NCBI GenBank assembly: GCA_037355855.1
Contig: CM074767.1
Location: forward strand, 2,480,001-2,544,000
Direction: 5' to 3'
DNA length: 64,000 bases
Source: Pseudo-nitzschia pungens
Lineage: Eukaryota > Bacillariophyta > Bacillariophyceae > Bacillariales > Bacillariaceae
Shown here in pieces: positions 51,437 to 63,789 of the stretch; position 1 is the first letter of the stretch, and every line of letters starts with the position of its first letter. The position numbers and the translations under genes are program-made. The notes under the pieces are model-generated. The model was not told where the DNA came from and did not search any database. It saw only the letters and a list, made by a program, of their open reading frames with translations.

Positions 51437-53747
51437 TTATCTCAAGTCCAAAATATCGGGGACGTGCTCGTCGTCTCGAAATAAGTAATTGGAATGCTCT
51501 TCGGGGCAAACGTCATCCTTCATTCTATATTCCGGTTCTGGATCTATTTTCTTGCTTTCCCAGCTCTCTGATACGCGTTCGAAAATCAAACTAGATGCAG
51601 CCTGTAGAGCCTGCATTTCCCCAAAGCGGACGTGGGAAGCAGTCCAATTTTTGCTTCCAAAATCATCGCGATTCATCCGTATCAGCCCTCTGTATTCCGA
51701 TTCGAACTTGCCCTGTAGTTCCATCGACATGTATCTGGTTCCAAACCACCTCGAAATACACATGAGAGAACGGAATTCCAGTGCATCGCTCACATCAGGT
51801 CCGAGACGAAAATTCGGATTGCCCACATTGTCCCTCAAAACTTGCAGGGCATTTCCGTCAAAGTCCCCATTGACAATTGACATGAACCTGCAAGTTTCTC
51901 GTAATCGATCAATTCCTTTCATCAAGTTAAAATCTTTCTGGAACTGAGGCAATATCGTCGTGATTGGAATCTCTGTCGACCGAGCTGGCAAGGACTCGGG
52001 GTTGCGAGGTTCCATTAGTATATTCCACCTTTCGTAGTCATTTGCGAAACCAAGCAGGTGTTGCAGTTTAAGCCGCTTCAATTCTGCTTCGTCGGGGTGA
52101 GTTGATGGTCCAGCATTGCATTCTGGATATCCGTCGTCGAATTGTAGATACTTTACCATGCCCCGTTTTTGGTAGTTGAGAAACTTCTCTTGAGAGCCTG
52201 TATGAGGTAAATAGTCGTATTGATTCGAAATATTGAGTTTCATCATCTCGTGATGATACCCCAGACTCAATTGAATCGGTCCACTGCCATCTCCATTGAC
52301 AAAGCCATATCGTGCGTACAAATGGGCATCTGCTATGAAACCATACGATACCTAATGTTTGCAATGTCATACATCAAAGCACACAAGAATGAACGAACGG
52401 GAAATGAATGACAGTAAGCAAAGTGATCACTCTTGGAACATGTGTACAACTCAGACATGCTTCGAGGAGTAGAAGACCACGTACCATTGGCTCCGAGTAC
52501 GGCCCTATCACCCGATTGATCGACGACACTAAAAATGATCTACCCGACTTCTGTTGTGTTTGTGGTTGAGTTTGCAATCTGCTGTATTGCAACTTTATGT
52601 TACTATTAGGATGGTGATTGAACAGGTCGGCAATTGGTACCATTGCGATACATCCCTGTCCTCCCGCTTCCGTCAGGTTGACATTGATCAGGTCGTAGTA
52701 GGAATACAATTCGTCAAGAAATAGATCTTGGTCTCGGAATTCATCCCCTACAAATGCCGCTGGCATGACTTCTTCGGGCCCGGGTGGTCCAACATTCAGC
52801 GCTCGTGTCAAGACCGCCATTCTCGCTCGAACATACTCCTCCTGCGAGATAGTGTTTGCAAAGTCGGGTGACCCAGCAGTGAATCCATCGTACTCCGATT
52901 TGATCATGTTGCGATAGGCCTGTAGAATCGAATGCGACATCGAACTTGGTCCCAGAGTGGCTCCCATTACATTTTTGTCTGCTAATATGGGGTGGTATGC
53001 TTGGAACTCCTCGAGCGTTGGTAAGGATTTAAAGTAAAGCAGGCGTAGCGGATCGAAGTTTGATGGATTGAGTTCGGCCCTCTTCATTTCCAGAGCCAAA
53101 TAGGCAGCCAAGAACGCTTCGGTGCCCATTCGATTGCCACTAATCTTATGACTGGCCTTGAACAGGTGTTTCCTAACATACGGGTCTCGATAAGCTTCCA
53201 GATCCCATATTTGCATGGATCGTGGGATTTCGAACAGCTTGACACCAACCTCAATGGGCGCCGTAGTTCGAAAATGGCGACCGACGACCTTGAGGGATTT
53301 GTGACAGAACATTTCTCGGCATGCTCGAGAGACCAGTGCCGCTATCCGCGGATCCGGAGGGTCCCAGAGTTGCTCCTCATTAACTGTGTATTCTTGCGTT
53401 CCGGTTGATATTCTATCTTTGTTTTTGTTGGGGGAGTTTGCGCTGTCAACGTTGTGGTGACGTTTGCGATCGTGATCGATGGATGACGTAACGTCGGCGG
53501 TGAAAGCATCTTTTTGCTTCTGCTGCTTTACCTTTTTCTCCTTTTCTTTCAATATCTTTATTGACGGATCTCTTTTCCAATAGGCTACGAAACCTGCAAT
53601 CCCCAATATTATCCAGCCGATCAATACACGAAGTAGGGTCTTCGTCGAAAGCGATTGATGGGTATCACTCTGCTTGCTCCCTTTATCCTTCTTTGACGAA
53701 CTGCCGCGTTTTTTCTTGTTACTAGTGCAATGGTTATTAGATGGCAT
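51437..53747 (-). CDS. SET-domain (Rubisco LSMT/SETD3-like) membrane-anchored methyltransferase, two exons
   Basis: Exon 1 is 53747-52485, the intron 52352-52484 (133 bp, GTACGT...TAG) and exon 2 52351-51437, phase 0; total 725 residues. The junction restores EPM-VSYGFIADAHLYARYGFV, the conserved end of this SET class (usually ISYGxxxNxxLLxxYGF). The key NHxxN-type motif appears as DLFNHHPNSN. Residues 1-37 are basic (KKKRGSSSKKDKG), 38-57 form a single membrane anchor, 58-120 are charged. The C-terminal 300 residues correspond to the LSMT substrate-binding domain. Predicted activity: SAM-dependent protein lysine or histidine methylation, probably at an endomembrane surface. It is a paralogue of the truncated gene at 1-957, with the same tail-anchor-SET layout. 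Confidence 0.88.
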
Positions 53748-54899
53748 TGGGTTCGACTTTTAATTCATTGTTTAAAACGCTCAGTATCGTATTAATCGTT
53801 GTCTGACTTTCGTCTGCATTGTTTTGATGACACTTTGTGAGAGCATCTAACTCATAGGTGCTGACCACGATTTAAGCTGCGTCTTTGTTTGAAGTTCATT
53901 ATTTCTCCTTTTTTCATTTTTCATCATCCATCACGTAGTCCGGCCGTCACTTCTATTACTTCTATTATTAAAAAATTTGAATACTGTATTGTCACTGACG
54001 AAGAACGTGACATCAACAAAAACACAACTTTGGCGGATCTCTGATTTTGGAAAGTTTCAAAATCAAGCTCGTTGTAGCGCGTCTATTCTTAGTGTTTGGT
54101 CGCGGATATGGTTTTTTGACACATACCTTACGAATCTTACCGTAATCTTATGGTTCATTAATAAGACTTTGTGGTTCATGCGTGCGATTTTCATTTTTGA
54201 AAAAATAATAATAATACTACGTAATACGGTAAATTACCGGTACTTCGGTAGTGAGCTGCGAATCACGATGGTATTCTCACAAGAAGGGAGTGGAAATACT
54301 GTAATACGAAGTAAGATTACCTTACGGTTACTTCGTACTAGTACTTACTAACAGCTTTTACGAGCAATCATTCCGGTCAGAGTCAGAGTGGAGGCTTGTG
54401 AAGGGTTTTCGAACGATTGGGCGCCATCGTCTCACAATCAAAATCAAAATCAACACTAACGGTAAGATTAAGGTTTACCTTACGGTATTACTGTATATGT
54501 CTACGAGTAACCTTACGTAAGGTTACGGTACTCTTAAGATTAGTAGTTAACCTTAACCTTACTGTAAGATTCTTACCCGTACCTTACCGGTAAGTTTGTT
54601 TTCGAAATTGGAAATTACAGCTTCAGTTTTGCAGCGTGCCCAACCGTAACTGCGTCCAGACGTTCAACGGAGGGCCTGTCATCTCCTCCGAAACAAGCAA
54701 CATGATTGATGAGTGAGTCTGAGGGAGACAGAAATTTATTCAAGTGCCACGACGCTGTGATACGAGGCAATATTATCATTGTCATGAATGTCGTTTATAC
54801 ACATGACAACGAATCCAAACAATCAACAACGCCAACCCCAAAACCACTACCAATCCATTCATCAGTCCGCGATCACTAGCACCGCTGCTACCAACAACC
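53748..54899. other. Divergent intergenic region
   Basis: Between the SET gene (-) and the small basic protein gene (+). The stretch 54120-54600 is the densest example of GGTAAGATTAC, CTTACGTAAGGTTACGG and TTACCGGTAAG strings in the window. No gene. Confidence 0.5.
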
Positions 54900-55421
54900 A
54901 TGTCGATGAAAATCGTTCGAAAATTCCTGCAGCAGGACACCATTGACGTTGCGGGGGAACCATCATCATCACTGGCCGGTACGGGCACAGCCGAATCTGT
55001 GGGCGGCGCTTCGGCCAAGAAGCGGCGAAACAAGCGCCGCCTCGCTTCTGCTTCTCATTCCGTCGCGGTTTCCGCCCAGGACGCTCTCACGGCCACCGTG
55101 CAGAGCATGATGTACCTCGACGAAGCCATGGCGACGCACACCGGCAGGAGCGAGAGCCAAGCAAAGGCATCGAAACGACTCGAAAAGAAATCCAGGGACG
55201 CCAAGAAGAGGCGAAGAGCCTGCAAGCATGCCATCTTGGGAAACAGCCGGTCGTCTGCCTCGCAAATGACGAGGCTGCCGTCGGTGCCAACCTTTGACAA
55301 GAAGCGACACAAGAAGGAGGTGGAGGCGAAGCGACTCAAGGAAATCGCGAGGCTTTTGAACCTACAAAAACGAAAACAACAGAAACTCAACAGGAACGAA
55401 CGGAAGACCGACAGCGAGTGA
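54900..55421 (+). CDS. Small basic coiled-coil protein of unknown function
   Basis: ATG 54900, 173 residues. Lys/Arg-rich with clusters KKRRNKRR (about 40-47), KRLEKKSRDAKKRRRACKH (about 91-109) and a C-terminal KRHKKEVEAKRLKEIARLLNLQKRKQQK helix. The basic patches would serve as nuclear or nucleolar signals and the terminal helix as a coiled coil. The composition resembles small ribosome-assembly factors, but I do not recognise a family. Composition is GC-richer than the flanks and no other frame is open throughout, which supports it as coding. Upstream sequence near 54780-54899 could be its leader. Confidence 0.6.
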   Translation: MSMKIVRKFLQQDTIDVAGEPSSSLAGTGTAESVGGASAKKRRNKRRLASASHSVAVSAQDALTATVQSMMYLDEAMATHTGRSESQAKASKRLEKKSRDAKKRRRACKHAILGNSRSSASQMTRLPSVPTFDKKRHKKEVEAKRLKEIARLLNLQKRKQQKLNRNERKTDSE

Positions 55422-57384
55422 ACAACCCCGACCGTGTTGCTATGAGTATGCATGCATGGGTGCAGCAGCACTTTGACACATTGAAACTACGCTACGTGTA
55501 CCGAGAATGAATTACTAAAATAGATAGAATATCTGTATTCATGTTATGCTTGTAAGTCATTTTGCTTGTACTTGTAGCAGGCAGCCTCGGAGCGCGTTAC
55601 TCGGATGTAGCAATTCCGCCTTTCTCTCATGTTTTCTGTGGATTGGATGGATAATCGTGCCGTCGGCGTGGGAACGCTGTACATCGGTGCGATAGGCATT
55701 GGATAACATCGAAAGAGATGACGAAAGACGAAAGCTTTACTGCACCGTATTCGTTCTTAGTTTCTTGTCGGTTACTGTCTAACACCAACATCAGAACACT
55801 TTTTTTCCTTTCACTACTTCCTTAATATTCTTTCTAAAGAACACGCATCTGTGACAAGGTGCATCGATAGAACTTTCGATTTTTCCTCAATTGTAAATAC
55901 ACGATCACTGAAACTACCAAATCCAATTCGATGTACGAAAAGCACAGCATGGTCGGTGTCGGATCCGAATGCAGCACGTGCAAACGAACAGCTTGTGAAA
56001 ACAGACGAACCGTTTGTGAAGTCAGAATTTTCGTCGGTAACCTGCCCCGAAAGAAAAAAGAAAACAGGGTAGCGGGAAGACTGTCAAGTCCCAATAATAC
56101 TGTTTTCGTCGGTTATAATCCAGTTGGGAACCATGAACCTTTCATCATACATTCAGGTTCAGATCCTCATTGTAGGTAGATCTCATTCGAGTCAAAATAA
56201 TGAAATCCACAACGACTGATCCAGGGCACTTTTTGTGGAATGCAAACCCTCGAAGATTCTTCCACCTTTTGCTACTCTGTACGTGTAGACAATGTTCTTT
56301 GTTTGGATCACAATTCCAGCACCTGCTTCGGTTCGCTTTGCTCACTTGTACCGGTAATTATTTCGAATACCAGTTCACATTCCATCCAATCGTTACAGTA
56401 TGACTGGTACGAGGAGAAGCTCACCGAAAAGGTACGAACATTTTTGAAAGCAGCTGAAAAATTAGGGCAACAGAGAAAGTTAAAGACACAATCGATCTGT
56501 TAAATAGAAAAATAGCTTCTCTCAATAAAGAGAAAGTTGATATTGTCTATTATGATCATCTTTCCGTTTGTTGAATTCGACATGCACAGGTATCATTGTG
56601 TACGGGGCGTGCGGTGGGGAAATGAAGGACGAGAAACGATGTCCGACCATGAATTTTGTGTTGGTTTCTCCATTTCTCATTGTTCTCCATTCTCTCTCTA
56701 GAGAACACGCGTTCTAAAAATAGATTACTTAAACCAAAGAAAAGTAGGTGCGTCAGAGTGCAAGATTATTATTTTCTCGAGCCGATTGTACACGACTGCT
56801 TGCGTTCGAAACAATTAGTGATCGGAGAGGAGCTGTAGTACTTACCAGATGGCGACGTGCGTCATGGATGTTCATTGGTCATGGCTTTGTCTGTACGTCT
56901 TCGGTAAATACAGCTGAACGACATGGATGAACAACAGCTGTATTTTGACGTAATTGTTCTTTCCCCATCAAATGGATTCTATTTTTTTGGATACCGTAAT
57001 TTTCATCTGAGAACCGATTGATCGAGAAAATGAATCTAATTTTGAGAAGTGTTGAATACACAAATTGACGAATCGGAAATAGGAATCTGGTAATACTGAT
57101 TACCCGTGACAAGAAAAGTAAACGTCACGGAAGTTATCCATCTCCTCAATATCAAATATCCAATCATTCGAAATAGAATACTTTTGTGAAAGACGAAGAA
57201 TCTTTCTCAACAAACAAGAAAAAATCAAGTTTTGAATTCTATTCTGTGGTACGTTCTCTGCTCCCGACGGAACAACTGGTGACACAAAAACAATCGCAAC
57301 GACCAAATAAAACCGCTTAATCACTCACTCACGAAGAACAAACAAAATTTGCAAAGATACCATACAGTACCGCATTGTACCAAG
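55422..57384. other. Intergenic region
   Basis: About 2 kb without a supported gene. Several 60-87 codon ORFs (such as 55931-56179, 56240-56503, 57100-57324) lack family features and splice context. Confidence 0.45.
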
Positions 57385-60300
57385 ATGAAGAGTAGCATCG
57401 CGATCTTCACAACCTGGACGGCGCTAGCTTCGACAGGCTGTCACGCCTGGGCTCCCGCCAGTCTCCTCACATCGAAAACGACATCTAGATCTGTCGACCA
57501 TCGCATTTCCTACGCCAAGATCCAACCAAGAGCGAGAACTTCGATCTACGCGACCATCGAAGACGAAGAGCAAGAACAAGTCAACCTCTCGAGCGACAGC
57601 GTCAGTGACGCCTTCAACACAGAGTCACAGCACGAATTTTTTTCTCCCATACCTTATTCTGAATTGACTATTGGTATCATCAAAGAAACCTTCAAGGGCG
57701 AGAATCGAGTATCTCAAACACCGGATTCTGTTCGAGGTCTGGTCAAGGCTGGTTTCACCGTGATTGTCGAATCTGGAGGTAAGATATGTTCAGTGGAACA
57801 TAATTTTTGATTGTTTTGTATTTCGTGTGCTGATTAATTTTTTCCTCTTTTTTTTGGGACATTTTAGCCGGCGACAATGCCTCCTTCAGTGATTCCTTGT
57901 ACACCGACGCCGGTGCAATTGTTTTGTCGGACGCCGAACAAGTATTCCAAGATGCCGATATTATCACCAAAATTCGTCCTCCAAATGACGAAGAGGTACC
58001 TAGACTTCAGGGCAAGACATTGTTCAGCATGATTCAACCCGCGATCAATACTGAGTTGTACGAGTCCCTGACAAAACAGGGTACTAACATCTTTGCTCTC
58101 GATTGCGTACCGCGCATGCTCAGTCGCGGCCAAGCCTTTGATACATTGTCTTCTCAGGCAAACATTGCGGGATACCGTGCTGTCATCGAGGCAGCCGACG
58201 CCTTTCCAAGATTTTTTGCCGGTCAAATGACCGCTGCGGGGAAGGTGCCTCCTGCCAAGGTATTGGTTTTGGGAGCTGGAGTTGCCGGATTGGCAGCCAT
58301 TCAAACTGCGAAAAACATGGGTGCTATTGTCCGAGCATTTGATGTTCGACCGGTTTGCAAAGAACAAGTCGAGTCCATGGGTGCAACCTTTTTGGAGGTC
58401 GATATCGACGAAGACGGAAGCGGAGCTGGTGGTTACGCCAAGGAAATGTCTGACGAATACAAAGCAGCCCAAAGGAAAATGATGTTGGAACAAGCAGCAG
58501 ATGTCGACATTATCATCACGACGGCGTTGATTCCTGGAAGAAAGGCTCCCGTTCTTGTCGATCAAGATATGCTGAATCTCATGAAGGCCGGTTCCGTATG
58601 CGTCGATTTGGCAGCGGCAAATGGAGGCAACGTCGCGCAGACACAGCCCGACGAAATTGTCACTACCTCCAATGGTGTAAAGATTATCGGATACACAGAT
58701 CTTCCTTCTCGACTTGCTAGCACCGCAAGTAATTTGTTTGCGAATAACATTGCGAAATTTATTTTGAGCATTGGTCCACAGACTACAAAAGAAAAGGGAG
58801 TTTTCCAAATCGATTTAGAGGACGACGCTGTCCAGAACATGCTTATCAGCTACGGTGGCAACGCAAGGTGGCCTGATAAAATTACTCCTTTTGCACCTCC
58901 TCCTCCGCCCCCTCAAGAAGTTGCAGAAGTTGTGGAACTCACACCCGAACAAGAAAAGGCGTTGGCCGATCAGACTAGTAAGGATGCATTTGTCAAGAAC
59001 TCCCTGATTGCAAGTGCAGCTGCTGCCCTTTTGGTAGGCTTTGGCCTTACAGCGGATTCTCCAACATCCATCAACCTCATGGCGACTTTTGGTCTCGCGG
59101 GTCTTGCTGGGTACCAGGTGGTATGGGGAGTTGCTCCTGCTTTGCACTCGCCGTTGATGGCGGTAACGAACGCCATTTCGGGTTGCACTGCCCTTGGTGG
59201 TATGCTCCTTTTGGCCTCTGGAGATCATACGGGTGCCAGTCTCATCCCCGATAGCCCTGCGCATTGGATGGGCGCAATCGCTACTGTATTGTCCTTCGTC
59301 AATATTGCTGGCGGATTCCTCGTCTCCGGAAAAATGTTGGACCTATTCCGTCGACCCGAAGATCCGAAAGAATTCTTTGAGTTGTACGGAATTCCTGTCG
59401 GCGTTCTTGTAGCTGGTCTTGCAGCTGCTTCATTCTCCGACATTGGCGATATGGGTCTAATGTCTGGAACTACTTCTATTGCCGCATCTCTCCTATGCAT
59501 TAGCGCTATCGCTGGTATGTACATCAGGTTTTGGTTGACTCACATGAATGTCCATATCGCACACTGACCATTTATTTTTTTTTGTTGCCTGTTGTTATCA
59601 ATCTTTTTCCTTATTGAACAAAAGCACTCGCGAACCAAGAAACTGCAAGAACTGGCAACTTCCTTGGCATGGCCGGCGTAACCTTGGGCCTTGCTGCTAC
59701 GTCGTCAGATATGGCGATAGCTGGAGCAACTCCTGTAGTATTCCAACAAGCCGGACTCCTTGCAGGTACAGGAGCAGCTGTTGGAACTGCTCTTGCTTCC
59801 AAAGTTGGTCCCACTGAACTACCCCAAACCGTTGCAGCCTTCCATTCTTTGGTTGGTATCGCCGCAATGGCTGGAGCTGCTGGAGAATACCTTGGAAACT
59901 CTGGAGCTCTTCAAATTGGAACTCTTACTTCTATTTATCTTGCCACTTTCATTGGTGGCGTCACATTCGCCGGTTCATTGGTAGCATTTGGAAAATTGTC
60001 TGGTATGATGGATTCTGCTCCACTAAAACTTCCTGGAAGAGATCAAATCAACCTTGCGATGCTAGGTGCATGTGTCCTTGGTATGGGCGCATTCCTGAGT
60101 CCGGATATCGCAGCTGGCCTTCTCTCTATGGATGCAGAGACTGCAAGACTTGCAAGCCTTGGAATGGCAGCTACCATCAGTTCGGTTCTGGGCTGGCATC
60201 TCACGGCAAGTATCGGAGGAGCCGATATGCCAGTAGTGATTACCGTTTTGAACTCTTATTCTGGATGGGCATTGTGTGCTGAAGGATTTCTTCTTGGAAA

Positions 60301-60994
60301 CCCACTCCTTGCCCAAGTGGGAGCCCTAATTGGGTTCTCTGGAGCAATTCTAACCTGGATCATGTGCGAAGCAATGGGAAGAGATATTGTCAGCGTCATT
60401 CTTGGTGGAGCTGGAACTGAAACTGCCGCAGTTGGCGAAGCTGTAGAATACGATGGAGAAGTTACTACCGTTACTGTCGACGCCGTCACAGAAGCTCTTA
60501 CAGAAGCGAATAACATCATCATCACACCAGGGTATGGTTTGGCAGTTGCACAAGCCCAGTTTTCAATCGCCGACATTGCAAAAAATCTCAAGGCTGCGGG
60601 CAAGAATGTACGCTTTGCCATTCATCCAGTCGCCGGAAGAATGCCCGGACAATTGAACGTTTTGCTCGCTGAAGCCGGGGTTCCTTATGACATGGTATTC
60701 GAGATGGAAGAAATCAACGACGAGTTCGATGATACAGATGTCACGCTTGTAATTGGAGCGTCGGACACAGTATCCAGCGCTGCAGAGGATGATCCAAATT
60801 GCAGTATTTACGGAATGCCAGTGCTCCGAGTTTGGAAAAGTGGTCAAGTATTTGTTCTCAAGCGGTCGATCGGCAACACAGGGTATGCCGGAATGATGAA
60901 CCCGATCCTGTTCAAGGATAACATTGACGTTCTCTTGGGAGATGCCAAGGATACGTGTGATGCACTGAAATCTGCAGTCAATGCGAAATTGTAG
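57385..60994 (+). CDS. NNT: Proton-translocating NAD(P) transhydrogenase, three exons, plastid-type presequence
   Basis: Exons 57385-57778, 57868-59514, 59625-60994; introns of 89 and 110 bp with GT-AG ends. Total 1136 residues. ATG 57385 is used; the frame upstream has only a TTG. Residues 1-21 are a signal peptide ending CHA-WAP, matching the diatom plastid motif with W at +1. Domain order: NAD-binding domain I ([36 protein letters not shown]), a Pro-rich linker, membrane domain II (about 12-14 segments), and NADP-binding domain III ([41 protein letters not shown]). It couples hydride transfer from NADH to NADP with proton movement. Order alpha-beta fused in one chain is as in animals. The plastid presequence suggests an envelope or thylakoid site rather than mitochondria. 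Confidence 0.94.
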
Positions 60995-61334
60995 AGTAAC
61001 AAATCTTAACGTACCGTACACAAGTACTACGTACTAATTAAATCTTACTTAGTCGCACTGCATAAAAAAGTTCGTAGTGTAGATCTTTCTTCATTGCGAC
61101 GTACGTAAGTTACTCCAGTAGTGACACAAACACTCATTCAATTTCTACGAAGGTTGGACGCTCCTTAATTATTAGTGAACGTTAAGATTACGCAGTTATG
61201 GCACGAGGGATATGCTGAGTTAAACGATCTTAATGCGTCTATAGTTGACGCTTCGGATGTAAACCATAAGCGCCATATTTTCTATGGATCTTTTCAAGAT
61301 AGTTTTCCCTTTTTAACATCTGAGGTCTATCTCT
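60995..61334. other. Convergent intergenic region
   Basis: 3' flanks of the transhydrogenase (+) and Tic22-like gene (-). It contains the AACGTACCGTAC type of string near 61009. Nothing else recognised. Confidence 0.45.
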
Positions 61335-62514
61335 TTAAATGTCACCAAGTGTGGCACCGCCCATGCTGGCCATCGGATCCGCAGCGCCTGCGGCAGCAGA
61401 AGCACCTTGGGATGCAGCACCGGGGCCTTCGGGAATGGAAGGAACCAGAACAACAGATCGGAAATCAATTTCGGATTCCTTCTGCATCATCTCAACCAGA
61501 TCGTGGAGAGCCATCAAGTTGATGGCAGGTTCGACGCCCTGCAATTCAGGAGCCGATTGCGCCATGAATTGTTGCCATGTACCGACCATATTTTGCAGAG
61601 AAAAGTACATTGGCAGAAGGGTGACGGGTTCATCAGAAGATTCACCCTCGGCAGCTTGCTTTTGCATTCTCATTTGTGCGATGGTGAAGACAGGAATCTC
61701 GTTGAAGGTTTCCTTGAACTTGGGCGACTCCGTCATGGCTTTCTCAACAGCCTTTTGTGCCATCTCTGGTGTCATCTGTTCGCCATTCTTGAGTTTCTCG
61801 CCATCCTCAGGATTCATGGTCAACAACATACGGGCACCGAGAAGATCCTTAGTGTCAGGGACGAGACGGTATTCGACACCCTTGGTAGCTTCGGTCATAT
61901 CATCACTGTCACCAGGCTTTTTGAGCTGAATGCGCGGGAAAAGAGTTAGTGAGTACTTCTACCAAGCCCATCGAACAGAGAGTTTCTACAACTCAGCACA
62001 CGGAGTGACAACAAAAAATCATTCGACAGAAATGCATCTGGCTTCGAACACTCACCATCACTTCACGATCAGCGTCACCGTTCAAGAGCTTGAACCAGAT
62101 CTTTCCAAGAGAGAAGGCCGAAACCTTAAGGTCCATGTCTTCGTTGGCACTCTTCAATTGCGTCAGGGTAGCGTTTGCGGCCAAAGGATTGAGGAAAAAG
62201 TAGAAAACGCTAGTGTCCTGGTCGGGTTTGAGAACAACTCCGGCTCCATTGGAATCCGTGACAGCGAAAACGGGAATGTGTTCCAACCAATCCTCGACTT
62301 CTTCTTGAGTCATCGCGGGGTACATTTTCTTGTCCCCAGCCGTAGCGACGGCTTCGTCCTTCTTGGAATCATCCTTTCCTCCGAAGAGACCTCCACCTCG
62401 AGAAATGCCGAAAAGAGGCGCACCAACTCCACGGGAGAACGAGGCGTTTGCCGAAGCCGAAGGCACTGATGTCAATACAGAAAGAACAACGAGAAGGGTA
62501 GTGAAAAGATTCAT
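61335..62514 (-). CDS. Tic22-like plastid import protein, two exons
   Basis: Exon 1 is 62514-62056, the intron 61926-62055 (130 bp, GTGAGT...CAG) and exon 2 61925-61335, phase 0; 349 residues. The junction reads DREVM-LKKPGDSDD. The N-terminus MNLFTTLLVVLSVLTSVPSASA is a signal peptide, followed by NASFSRG and a Gly-rich stretch. Two repeats of the Tic22 fold are visible: EHIPVFAVTDSNGAGVVL...FYFFLNPLAANATLTQLK and NEIPVFTIAQMRM...LLPMYFSLQNMVGTWQQFM. The C-terminus is Ala/Gly-rich. Tic22 family proteins act as chaperone-like factors in plastid protein import, between the envelope membranes or in the periplastidal space of complex plastids. The presequence lacks a clear aromatic +1 residue, so the final compartment is uncertain. 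A small gap and convergent direction separate it from the transhydrogenase. Confidence 0.78.
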
Positions 62515-63789
62515 CGTGGTCTATTTCGATATCAATTCGCGTCAGACGATGTTACGACGGAACCTTGTGAATTGTGACACAGTTGTCGAGTTGCACGAAA
62601 AATTGAAAACCGATCTCGAAAGGACGCCGTGAGATTAGATGACGGCTTCTCAAATCAACGCGTGGTGGATAGAACGTCGTCGACGCGTGGAAGAAACACG
62701 GTGTCGCGGGCAAATTCATGATCATTTTTTTCATCTCAAAAGGGGAAAGAATGCAATTTCAAATTATGGTTCGTTGATGCAAATGAAGTGGGATCCCCTC
62801 TTTCTGATCCAAAAACAGTTCATAATGCAGGTAAAATATCTTCATCAAAAAGAATACCGGTACCGGTAAGATTACCGTAGGGTAAGATTACGAGTACGAA
62901 CAAGTGAGTTACCGTACACCTAAGCCTTATGATGAATACGTAGTACTTTACACGTTCAAGTCCAGTACTCGTACCTGTACTTCTCGGATGATGTACGATG
63001 TAAGATTACGATCATGAGAGTAATGACGTGAAGTTAGGATCAATTTTCAACCAATTCAAATGGTTCTTTTTGCATTTTGAGCTTTCCTTACCTAACTCAT
63101 AATGATCGCTGAACACTATAGGTCAAGGGAAGTGATCAATATTTCATTGGGACTCAAAGTCAGCTCATACTTCCTTCGAGCTGTGATTTTATCTGTTGAA
63201 AGGGTTCCACCAGTCATTTGAACGTCCAGAAATAACCCCTGACAAGCTGATGCAACAACCTTTTTTTATTGTATAAGTATTGTGGAACAGAAGAGTGATC
63301 TTGACAATGATATTTGTCTTCCAAATTGAGCCACTTTTTGCTCAACTGACAATGAAAGCAGGGTGATATGCTGGTGATTTTGATGCACACCAGTTTTAAT
63401 TCCCTGGTACTAACTCTATGCATTTTCATGCTAGATGATACAGTATTTAGGACCGCATACAGAAGAGTCAATGGTCCAGTATTTTGGACCAGAGTTAGTA
63501 TTATAAAAATGTAATAATGGTTATGATCTTGGGAGAGGATGTAGTCTCATTTAATGTATGTTTCAAATAAAAATTAGTAAAAGTTCTTGGGAGAGGATGA
63601 TGTAGTCTCCTCATTTGATGTACATTTCCAATGAGAAGTATTAAATCTGGAAACAGTCAGCCCACAATTGTTCAGATTCATTACTGGACCTTCCGGAACA
63701 AAGATAGTTTTCGATGCGCGGACCGCGTGATTTTTTATTGCAGTTACTCATTTTGAGGGTATCCCCTTAAATTAATTATCTCCCCCAAA
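62515..63789. other. Intergenic region
   Basis: Upstream of the Tic22-like gene. 62850-62960 is dense in TACCGGTACCGGTAAGATTACCG strings. 63400-63480 has the palindromic TGGTCCAGTATTTTGGACCA. No gene is supported. Confidence 0.45.
63529..63627. repeat. Direct duplication
   Basis: CTTGGGAGAGGATGTAGTCTCATTTAATGTA-like text at about 63529 recurs at about 63588 with ATG and CTC insertions. Confidence 0.7.

Noticed and set aside
50948..51484. 178-codon plus-strand ORF
   Set aside because: All six frames are open in the same place, so openness is explained by composition; the translation shows no domain and overlaps the end of the SET gene.
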